A DNA stretch of 12,962 nt from Promethearchaeota archaeon. Its GTDB lineage: Archaea; Asgardarchaeota; Lokiarchaeia; Sigynarchaeales; SOKP01. Each line of letters opens with the position of its first letter. Positions within the stretch are counted from its first letter, which is position 1. Shown piece after piece: positions 1-5,143 of the stretch. A program made the position numbers and the translations under genes. The stretch spans positions 1 through 12,962 of the forward strand of contig JAEOTJ010000096.1 in NCBI GenBank assembly GCA_016839905.1, in the 5' to 3' direction. The notes under the pieces are model-generated. The model saw nothing but the letters and a program-made list of their open reading frames with translations, made no database searches and had not been told where the DNA came from.

Positions 1-354
1 AAGCGAAAAATAACCTTAGGGAGGAGAAACAATCAAAATTTCGTTCAATTACCCTTTTACAAGTTGATCCATCAACTCAAGTACAAGGCAGAATTAGTTG
101 GCATTTCCGTGTCACTAGAACAAGAATTATTTACTTCCAAGTGTAGTTTTTTGGATGGGGAGTCCATTATCAAGCACGAGCAATATATGGGAAGGCGCGT
201 GAGCAGGGGACTCTTCAAGTCTAAGAAGGGCATTTTAATTAATGCGGACGTGAATGCAGGCTATAATATCATTAGAAAAGCACTCCCGAATGCCATTTCG
301 GCTGACGGGATAGAGGGTGTAGGGTTTCACCCATGTTCCATTGCCATTTCATGA
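1..354 (+). CDS. tnpB: TnpB-family (IS200/IS605 OrfB) protein, C-terminal part, cut by window edge
   Basis: The frame is open from base 1 to a TGA at 352-354 (117 residues), so the 5' part lies outside the window and the TTG at 64 is not the real start. TnpB proteins are RNA-guided nucleases carried by IS200/IS605 elements. Visible hallmarks are 'LGRRNNQNF' near residues 6-14, the 'YKAELVGI' helix at 28-35, the 'TSKCSFLD' block at 45-52 and the RuvC-III motif 'NADVNAGYNIIRKA' at 81-94, with catalytic Asp at about 83. The zinc-ribbon region keeps only one Cys where four are typical, as in the known 'TSKxSF' subgroup of TnpB. The other RuvC residues and the element's left end are not visible, so I cannot say whether the gene is intact. 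No tnpA is present in the window. Confidence 0.88.
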   Translation, partial: KRKITLGRRNNQNFVQLPFYKLIHQLKYKAELVGISVSLEQELFTSKCSFLDGESIIKHEQYMGRRVSRGLFKSKKGILINADVNAGYNIIRKALPNAISADGIEGVGFHPCSIAIS

Positions 355-380
355 GTAAACTGGATTATAGAATAAAATTT

Positions 381-399
381 ATTTACTAAGAAGGTAAAT
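381..399 (+). other. Hairpin just after tnpB; possible IS right-end or guide-RNA structure
   Basis: Arms ATTTAC and GTAAAT enclose the loop TAAGAAG. IS200/IS605 elements carry subterminal hairpins at their right end, and the TnpB guide RNA usually spans the end of tnpB and this flank. A second short stem (GGGTG 315-319 with CACCC 328-332) lies inside the last codons of tnpB. Both are short enough to be chance, so this is a positional argument only. Confidence 0.22.
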
Positions 400-487
400 T
401 AAAAATAACCTAAAACATTATTAATAATATTATTTTAGACATTTTCTTTAATAAATGATTTATTAAAAATTGAAAGTTATATTTTAT

Positions 488-655
488 TCATTTCCTCTCT
501 CTGTTTATGAAAATTATAAATATTTTACACCGAGCATTCCGATATATTTGAAATTCATCTAAAATTTCAGAAAGTTTTCGGACAATTATTAATTCCGCAT
601 TTATATCACAATGGCAATTATGAACCTTGTAAGGAATTAAAATATTACTATTCAT
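488..655 (-). CDS. Weak candidate small ORF, 55 aa
   Basis: An ATG at 655-653 opens a 55-codon frame ending in TGA at 488-490. The product would contain 'VHNCHCDINAELIIVRKL' (residues 11-28) and a hydrophobic Ile/Phe-rich stretch near residues 44-50. I recognise no family. The best TATA-like match (TATAAAAT) lies only about 10 nt before the ATG, which is too close for an archaeal promoter serving this start. It may be a decayed gene fragment or a chance frame. Confidence 0.15.
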   Translation of the reverse strand: MNSNILIPYKVHNCHCDINAELIIVRKLSEILDEFQIYRNARCKIFIIFINRERK

Positions 656-673
656 GAATATTTTATAGTTCTT

Positions 674-684
674 AAAAAAAAAAA
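674..684 (-). terminator. T11 run, archaeal-type terminator of the hydrolase gene
   Basis: Read on the minus strand, a run of eleven T begins about 26 nt after the TAA stop of the hydrolase gene. Archaeal RNA polymerase terminates at such runs without needing a hairpin. Confidence 0.5.
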
Positions 685-709
685 GGGGAGTTGGATATTA
701 GGTAGGGCT

Positions 710-2374
710 TTATAGACGTCTGAATATATAAGATATTGAAAACGAAAATGGAGCCAATGTACACAATAAGCATGTTATAATAAGCGTGGTTATGATTATC
801 CCTGCTATAATGTTCCCGGAATTTTTATATGTATATACCAAAACAAAAGAGCATAAAAGAGTAACTGGTGTAGATATAATTAAAAATATCACATAGAAAT
901 AATTGCCTCTTATTATACAGAAACCCAATACAAATGTATATAGGTATATTATTTGAATTAAAAAACCTAAGACACCTGTCTTTATTAAACCTTTATCCTT
1001 GTTTTCAAGTTTTGGTTGGAGGATTAATTGCGAAAATATTGCAAATATTGTCATGATGAGGACCAGTATTGCGAAGTATATCGGAACCCATGGTAATTTA
1101 AAGATCGAAGGTATCATTCCTATATAATTTAGTCCAAACGTGAGAATTATTATAATGTACAGGAATATTCCTAAAAGAACACCTAAAACGATATTCCTTA
1201 GTAAGAGATCTCGTGATATTTTAAAAGGTTTTTTTAGATATTCTTTTACTGAAGAGTCTGTCCTTTTTGCAATCGATCGAAACATTAAAAGTAATCCAAA
1301 CGCGTGACCGAATAAAAGCATTGACAACAGCCCTGCTAACTTTAGTGGAAGAAATGCAATCCCAAAGGCGATTATTATTCCTGGAATTCCTAAAACTAAA
1401 GTATATAATAGCGATTTTTTTGATAAACTACTCACCGTTTCATTAGAAACTTCTATCTTAACGATTTCCTCTTCTCTTGGGCGTACCAGCAAATTAGAAA
1501 GCGGTTTTATGCTTAAAAAGAACACACCAAGACCTCCAGCAACTTGCATTACCAGTATTAAAAATCTAAAGTGCACGTAATAATCCTCGTCAGGAGCCTT
1601 AACGTCATCAAACGTGTTTATCACCCAATTTCTTGCTTCTCGAATAAAATCTGGATCCCATGAAAGAGTCAAGTGATCGCTATTATCATCAAGATAGATT
1701 TTCGAAGCATTTGCTGTAAAATTCCCATATAACTTATTAAAATCCACATCCTTGCTTTCTTTACCTAGCCATTTTCCCATTTCTTCTTTACCCTCTGCTA
1801 AAGTATGGGCTTCGTCATAACGAGCTTGAATAATGAGTACATTTAGACTTCGATTGGCGGCGATATCATTCTTTTCAATTTTTAATCCAGAGCCAACTAA
1901 AATTAGACACTTAAAATCATCATCTGCTTTAACAACTTTATTTCCTGGTCCTCCTCCCATACTATATCCCAAATATCCGAGTTTATCCATATCAATATCA
2001 TTTCTATCTTCTAAATATTTCTTTATTGCTTTAACATCCTTGTCTAGTTTATCATTATCAAGCTCTCCGGTGCTTTGGCCATGTCCTCTAAAATCTAATG
2101 TCGCGACAACAAATCCCGCTGCCGCCATTTCAATAGCATACCCTTTTAAAAATTCCTTATTAGCAGATCCCCCATGCCCTAAAATCATCGCTTTCATTTT
2201 CTTATCACCATTAACGGGCTCATATACATTAAAATAAATTGTTACATCGTCATCAGTTTGAGCGGTCAGGCCATAGGTCACTTTTACGCTTGTAGGTGTT
2301 ATAAATATTAAGATTGTACCTAAAATAAATAATGAGAAAAAAATACACCAGGTTATAGATTGTTTTCGATTCAT
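710..2374 (-). CDS. Membrane-anchored alpha/beta hydrolase with C-terminal multi-helix membrane domain
   Basis: A 554-aa protein. Residues 8-26 form an N-terminal membrane anchor, followed by an alpha/beta-hydrolase domain at about 32-255. Seen there are the oxyanion-loop 'GHGGS' (66-70), the 'DFRGHGQS' strand-loop (94-101) and the nucleophile elbow 'GYSMGGG' with Ser138. The likely acid is Asp187 in 'QARYDE' and the likely base His234 in 'NSDHLTLSW'. A complete triad argues for an active serine hydrolase (esterase, lipase or peptidase); the substrate is unknown. Residues 271-289 and about seven more hydrophobic segments between 323 and 545 form a membrane domain I cannot name. With one anchor and a short Lys/Arg-poor linker, the catalytic domain probably faces outside, but topology is inferred. 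Start ATG 2374-2372 has no Shine-Dalgarno; a TATA-like ATTTTAAAAT sits about 30 nt upstream. It is transcribed away from the gelsolin gene. Confidence 0.85.
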   Translation of the reverse strand: MNRKQSITWCIFFSLFILGTILIFITPTSVKVTYGLTAQTDDDVTIYFNVYEPVNGDKKMKAMILGHGGSANKEFLKGYAIEMAAAGFVVATLDFRGHGQSTGELDNDKLDKDVKAIKKYLEDRNDIDMDKLGYLGYSMGGGPGNKVVKADDDFKCLILVGSGLKIEKNDIAANRSLNVLIIQARYDEAHTLAEGKEEMGKWLGKESKDVDFNKLYGNFTANASKIYLDDNSDHLTLSWDPDFIREARNWVINTFDDVKAPDEDYYVHFRFLILVMQVAGGLGVFFLSIKPLSNLLVRPREEEIVKIEVSNETVSSLSKKSLLYTLVLGIPGIIIAFGIAFLPLKLAGLLSMLLFGHAFGLLLMFRSIAKRTDSSVKEYLKKPFKISRDLLLRNIVLGVLLGIFLYIIIILTFGLNYIGMIPSIFKLPWVPIYFAILVLIMTIFAIFSQLILQPKLENKDKGLIKTGVLGFLIQIIYLYTFVLGFCIIRGNYFYVIFLIISTPVTLLCSFVLVYTYKNSGNIIAGIIITTLIITCLLCTLAPFSFSISYIFRRL

Positions 2375-2400
2375 TTTCTTTACTCTATTTTTTTATTTAG

Positions 2401-2410
2401 ATTTTAAAAT
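2401..2410 (-). promoter_or_regulatory. TATA-like box for the hydrolase gene
   Basis: The palindromic ATTTTAAAAT is centred about 31 nt before the ATG at 2374. That spacing fits a leaderless or nearly leaderless archaeal transcript. The surrounding DNA is almost all A and T, so the match is weak evidence. Confidence 0.35.
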
Positions 2411-2415
2411 ATTAA

Positions 2416-2456
2416 TTTAATAAATAATAATTATTTGTATTATTATTTAATAAATA
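2416..2456. repeat. A+T dyad and 11-nt direct repeat upstream of the hydrolase gene
   Basis: TTTAATAAATA occurs at 2416-2426 and again at 2446-2456, exactly 30 bp apart. Between and overlapping them is a 10-bp perfect inverted repeat, AAATAATAAT (2422-2431) and ATTATTATTT (2439-2448), with a 7-nt loop. It lies just upstream of the TATA-like box of the hydrolase gene, a place where a regulator could bind. Low complexity makes chance plausible. Confidence 0.3.
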
Positions 2457-2497
2457 GATCTTCAAAATTTTAAGAGAGAATAATAAAGTAATAATTT

Positions 2498-2608
2498 TTA
2501 AAGATCTTTTTCAATTCTAATTGGAACACCAATTTTTTCAAGAATTTTTTCTATTTTTTCACATTCAATTAAGTTGTTTATTAATTGGGATTTATCATTT
2601 GTAAACAT
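2498..2608 (-). CDS. Candidate small protein, 36 aa, unknown function
   Basis: An ATG at 2608-2606 opens a 36-codon frame ending in TAA at 2498-2500. The product is charged and looks like a single amphipathic helix with repeated 'EKIEKILEKIG' followed by 'VPIRIEKDL'. Codons look like those of the neighbouring genes, and the frame stands out in otherwise non-coding A+T DNA. It has AAGG directly before the ATG but no well-spaced ribosome-binding site. I recognise no family; it could be a real microprotein or the surviving tail of a lost gene. There is an in-frame TAA at 2630-2632, eight codons upstream. Confidence 0.33.
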   Translation of the reverse strand: MFTNDKSQLINNLIECEKIEKILEKIGVPIRIEKDL

Positions 2609-2809
2609 CCTTAATTTAAAATAAATATTTTAATCAATTTTTAATTATAAAGAGAAAAAAAGTTAAATGGTATTATAAATATTTTATTTAATATGGATTT
2701 TTTAATGAGAATTTTAAAAAGATCCTAAAAATTAAAAGAATAAAAAGAAAAAATTTGTTTTTAGAGAGTGAGAAAAATTTTATTATATAATATTAATGAT
2801 CGGGGAGAA
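2609..2809. other. Intergenic DNA upstream of the gelsolin gene
   Basis: Together with 2375-2497 this makes a 435-nt divergent intergenic region. It is nearly all A and T with no longer coding frame. It contains TTTTAAAAA-type boxes near 2711 and the better placed TATATAA at 2784-2790. An in-frame GTG at 2768 would extend the gelsolin protein by 14 residues, but the TATA box would then lie inside the gene. Confidence 0.5.
2784..2790 (+). promoter_or_regulatory. TATA box of the gelsolin-domain gene
   Basis: TATATAA is centred about 23 nt before the ATG at 2810, matching archaeal TATA spacing for a leaderless or nearly leaderless mRNA. This is the main reason for preferring ATG 2810 over the upstream in-frame GTG at 2768. 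Confidence 0.5.
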
Positions 2810-3808
2810 ATGATTAAAACAAATAAATTACACTTCTTCGCAAATGAGATTTATCTTGTAGATGATGATAAGACGATTTTTTTATGGTTTGGTCGTGAAG
2901 TAGGCTTGAATAAGCAAGATATTACCGTTAAAAAGGCAAGAAAGTTAAATAAAGACCGTGGAGGGAGAGCAAAGTTACTTTTAATGAATCAAGGTCGAGA
3001 ATATGGGACATTTTCAGCAATGATGGATGACCTTAAGAAAGGAATTAAGGAAGAGGAGGTAATTGAAAGAAGACCAGAATTAGATTTAAAGGAACCTAAA
3101 AAAGTTCTAAAGGCGATTGAAGAAAAAGCACCAGAAGTAGAATTAGGAGTTGTACAATGGCTTGAACAATTAAAAACATATAGAAAAACTGTAATTTTAA
3201 ATTCAATTCCAGAACCCAAGGAGGAGGTAATTGTTCCTGAACCTAAAGAGGAAGTAATTATTCCAGAACTAAAGGAGGAGGTAATTATTCCAGAAGCTAA
3301 GGAGGAAGTAATTATTCCAGAACCTAAGGAGGAAGCAATTATTCCAGAAACCAAGGAGGAGCCATATATGCCGATAAAAGTTGAACCAAAATTACATGTA
3401 CCATCAAATTTAGAGAGATGGCTCATTCAATTAATGAAATATAGAACAGAAGCACAAAAGGAAATAATATCTGATGTTCCAGGGGTAAAGGAGACTATTC
3501 CTGAAGATTTTAAGATAATTATGGAAGAAAGTGTTGAACAGGTTGAGGAAAAAATCGAAGTGGATTTTGAAACATTGGTCAATGTTGGAGCATTTTATTT
3601 ATCAAAAAGAGGATTTACTTATGATCAATTATGTTGGATTCTCTCAGAAAAGCATTTAAATATTCAAAAAAGCGGGAATGTTTCAGAAGAAGAGATTCGG
3701 GAAAAGGCAGAGGAAGTTTTTAACACCTCTTGTACTTATGATGAACTATGTTGGCTTATTGCTGAATTGGATACCATTGTAGCTCAAAAGTATTTTGATG
3801 AATTTTAA
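2810..3808 (+). CDS. Gelsolin-like domain protein with nonapeptide repeats and C-terminal LCWL module
   Basis: A 332-aa protein from ATG 2810. Residues 1-80 fit one gelsolin repeat: 'EIYLVDDDKTIFLWFGREVG' (13-32) matches the family's central strands, and 'LLLMNQGREYGTF' (56-68) matches its 'V.QG.E...F' end. Gelsolins bind, sever or cap actin filaments, so a role on the archaeal actin cytoskeleton is likely. Residues 133-186 are six copies of a nine-residue I-P-E-x-K-E-E-V-I repeat, probably an extended acidic linker. It is flanked by two similar W-L-x-Q-L-x-x-Y-R motifs (117-125 and 204-212). Residues 253-332 form a mostly helical module with two 'LCW' motifs ('QLCWILSE' 273-280, 'ELCWLIAE' 312-319), repeated as the whole of the next gene. 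I do not recognise that module. There is no signal peptide or membrane segment, so it should be cytoplasmic. Only one gelsolin repeat is seen. Confidence 0.85.
   Translation: MIKTNKLHFFANEIYLVDDDKTIFLWFGREVGLNKQDITVKKARKLNKDRGGRAKLLLMNQGREYGTFSAMMDDLKKGIKEEEVIERRPELDLKEPKKVLKAIEEKAPEVELGVVQWLEQLKTYRKTVILNSIPEPKEEVIVPEPKEEVIIPELKEEVIIPEAKEEVIIPEPKEEAIIPETKEEPYMPIKVEPKLHVPSNLERWLIQLMKYRTEAQKEIISDVPGVKETIPEDFKIIMEESVEQVEEKIEVDFETLVNVGAFYLSKRGFTYDQLCWILSEKHLNIQKSGNVSEEEIREKAEEVFNTSCTYDELCWLIAELDTIVAQKYFDEF
3206..3367 (+). repeat. Six tandem 27-bp units encoding a Pro-Glu-Lys nonapeptide
   Basis: Six 27-nt units each encode nine residues of the form I-P-E-x-K-E-E-V-I, with x being P, P, L, A, P, T. 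The last unit ends E-P-Y. Third-position differences show it is not a very recent expansion. The repeat produces spurious long frames on the opposite strand. Confidence 0.9.
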
Positions 3809-3835
3809 AATACTAATTCTATAAATATATATTTA

Positions 3836-3844
3836 TTTTAAATT
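3836..3844 (+). promoter_or_regulatory. TATA-like box before the LCWL-module gene
   Basis: TTTTAAATT is centred about 29 nt before the ATG at 3869, and no Shine-Dalgarno lies between. The gene may therefore have its own leaderless transcript in addition to read-through from the gelsolin gene. Confidence 0.35.
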
Positions 3845-3868
3845 ATTGAAAATTTATCTAATTAAGAA

Positions 3869-4165
3869 ATGAAAAATATTAAACATTTCAAAAAATCAGA
3901 TAAGGAAATAGAAGCTCAGATTAAAGTGGCGGCTTATTTTCTTGCACAAAAAAATCTTCCTTTAAATGATTTGTGTTGGTTACTTGCTGAAGTACAATTA
4001 AAAGTTCAAGAAGGTAAAAAAGATATCCCTGAAAGTGAAATTCGAAAAAAAGCAGAAGAGATTTTCTTTTCGGGCTATAGTTATGATGAAATATGCTGGT
4101 TAATTTCTGAATTTGAAATTTTAATTAAAAAAAAGTATTTTAGCATTGACTATTCTAACTTTTAA
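3869..4165 (+). CDS. Small stand-alone LCWL-module protein, paralogue of the gelsolin protein's C-terminus
   Basis: A 98-aa protein that aligns along residues 20-91 with residues 258-328 of the preceding gelsolin-domain protein. Shared features are 'AxYFLAQK' (22-28), 'DLCWLLAE' (34-41), 'SEIRKKAEEIF' (56-66), 'YDEICWLISE' (72-81) and a closing 'KKYF' (88-91). The module is two helical units, each ending in [LI]-C-W-[LI]-x-[AS]-E. The IR..A...WL.AE pattern recalls DUF2934-type sequences, but that likeness is weak and from memory. The gene lies 60 nt after the gelsolin gene on the same strand, so joint action is likely: the free module could pair with, or compete with, the one on the gelsolin protein. 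There is no catalytic motif, signal peptide or membrane segment. Function unknown. Confidence 0.82.
   Translation: MKNIKHFKKSDKEIEAQIKVAAYFLAQKNLPLNDLCWLLAEVQLKVQEGKKDIPESEIRKKAEEIFFSGYSYDEICWLISEFEILIKKKYFSIDYSNF
4127..4134 (-). terminator. T8 run, possible terminator of the SDR gene
   Basis: On the minus strand, a run of eight T lies 36 nt after the SDR stop codon, inside the end of the convergent LCWL-module gene. Placement fits an archaeal T-run terminator; A-rich Lys codons on the other strand explain it equally well. Confidence 0.3.
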
Positions 4166-4170
4166 TTAGA

Positions 4171-5046
4171 TTACTTATCATACTTTAATAAAAAGTCAAT
4201 TAATTCTTTATTTTTTCTTAAATAACTATATTGTTCTTTTTTGACTTTATCCTTCACGATTTTCAGAATATCGTTAATATCATTTGATCCTTCAGCGACT
4301 TCTGCGGTTATATTGGGTAAAAGCCCAAAAAGCATTTGTTGGTTAATTGGATTACCCTTATATTTTCGAGGGGATAAATCACTTGCAAGGAAAAGAAAGA
4401 TTGGCGAAATAGCTTCAGGAGGGTCCATTTTTCCAGAATGTTGCCCCCAGCTTATTAAATCTTCTTGAAGTTTTGTCTCGATGGCGCCAGGTAATATAAT
4501 ACCTACATAAATATTGTATTGTGCGATTTCACTTTGCAATGCTTTACCCATGGCAGTTAAAGCTGCTTTAGATGTTGCATATGCTACTTTTTTACTCCCA
4601 AAATACACATTTCCTTGGACAGAGGAATTAAATATTATCTTTCCACCCTTGTTTTCAATCATATTGGGAAGAATTTCTTTAATTAATGCATATGTCCCTA
4701 AAATATTTAAGTTAAACAATTTTTGAGCCTTCTCTATGGGATATTCAATGACTTCAGAAAATGCTGTCATTCCTGCATTACATATTAAAATATCACAGGT
4801 ATCAAAATTATTAAAATAATTGGTGGCACATGTAGAAACGCCTTCAAGCGTGGAAAGATCGGCCGGGATGGAGAGCCCTTTTACACCATATGATTTAATA
4901 TCTCTTACTGTCTGGTCTAATTCAGATTGTGTTCGGGAACTTACTGCTACATTAGCACCATTTTTAGCAAAATCAATGGCTACAGCCTTTCCAATTCCAC
5001 GTCCTCCACCAGTTATTAAAGCATTCTTATCATTTAATAATTTCAT
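4171..5046 (-). CDS. Short-chain dehydrogenase/reductase (SDR), classical type
   Basis: A 291-aa protein with a complete classical SDR signature. The nucleotide-binding motif is 'TGGGRGIG' (12-19), with Arg38 after the second strand suggesting NADP(H). 'NAG' is at 90-92, the tetrad Asn at 114, the catalytic Ser at about 142 in 'NSSVQG', and Tyr156 and Lys160 in 'YATSK', with 'PG' at 186-187. It should reduce a ketone or oxidise an alcohol in the cytoplasm; 3-ketoacyl reductases and 3-ketosphinganine-type reductases are possible, but the substrate cannot be read from sequence. The last 50 residues are a charged helical extension beyond the usual 250-residue fold. Start ATG 5046-5044 has no Shine-Dalgarno; a TATA-like TTTTAAAATTTAAAA (5062-5076) lies about 23 nt upstream. 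It is divergent from an acyl-CoA synthetase, supporting a lipid role. Confidence 0.9.
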   Translation of the reverse strand: MKLLNDKNALITGGGRGIGKAVAIDFAKNGANVAVSSRTQSELDQTVRDIKSYGVKGLSIPADLSTLEGVSTCATNYFNNFDTCDILICNAGMTAFSEVIEYPIEKAQKLFNLNILGTYALIKEILPNMIENKGGKIIFNSSVQGNVYFGSKKVAYATSKAALTAMGKALQSEIAQYNIYVGIILPGAIETKLQEDLISWGQHSGKMDPPEAISPIFLFLASDLSPRKYKGNPINQQMLFGLLPNITAEVAEGSNDINDILKIVKDKVKKEQYSYLRKNKELIDFLLKYDK

Positions 5047-5143
5047 ACTTTATATATAAACTTTTAAAATTTAAAAAGATTTAATTATATTTATTAAGCT
5101 TATCTCTTATTTTTAAAAGATAATATAATGGAGTATTAAAAAA
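5047..5143. promoter_or_regulatory. Divergent promoter region, SDR / acyl-CoA synthetase
   Basis: This 97-nt region serves both genes. For the minus strand, TTTTAAAATTTAAAA (5062-5076) is well placed. For the plus strand, ATTTTTAAAAG near 5110-5119 lies about 29 nt before ATG 5144, and GGAG at 5130-5133 lies 10 nt before it. The shared spacer suggests coordinated expression. Confidence 0.45.

Larger units (their letters stand above)
355..709. other. Intergenic region downstream of tnpB
   Basis: No convincing gene is present here. It holds a 6-bp hairpin (ATTTAC at 381-386, GTAAAT at 394-399, 7-nt loop) 26 nt after the tnpB stop, which could be part of the right end of the insertion element or its guide RNA. 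It also holds an A+T palindrome at 448-466 (9-bp arms around one base). A weak 55-codon minus-strand frame (488-655) and the T-run terminator of the next minus-strand gene (674-684) complete it. The right boundary of the element cannot be fixed from the sequence. Confidence 0.5.

Noticed and set aside
448..466. A+T palindrome with 9-bp arms as a regulatory or IS-end element
   Set aside because: Only A and T in the arms and in very A+T-rich DNA; no second copy and no gene start nearby to support a role.
1833..2237. 134-codon plus-strand frame inside the hydrolase gene
   Set aside because: It is antisense to the conserved catalytic domain, has a Ser/Pro/Leu-rich shadow composition, and has no upstream signals.
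2989..3426. Long minus-strand frame opposite the gelsolin gene, rich in Ser-Gly-Ile repeats
   Set aside because: It is the mirror of the 27-bp repeats and of the codon bias of the real gene; no family match and no start signals.
4241..5059. Three plus-strand frames opposite the SDR gene
   Set aside because: Antisense shadows of an SDR with all motifs intact.
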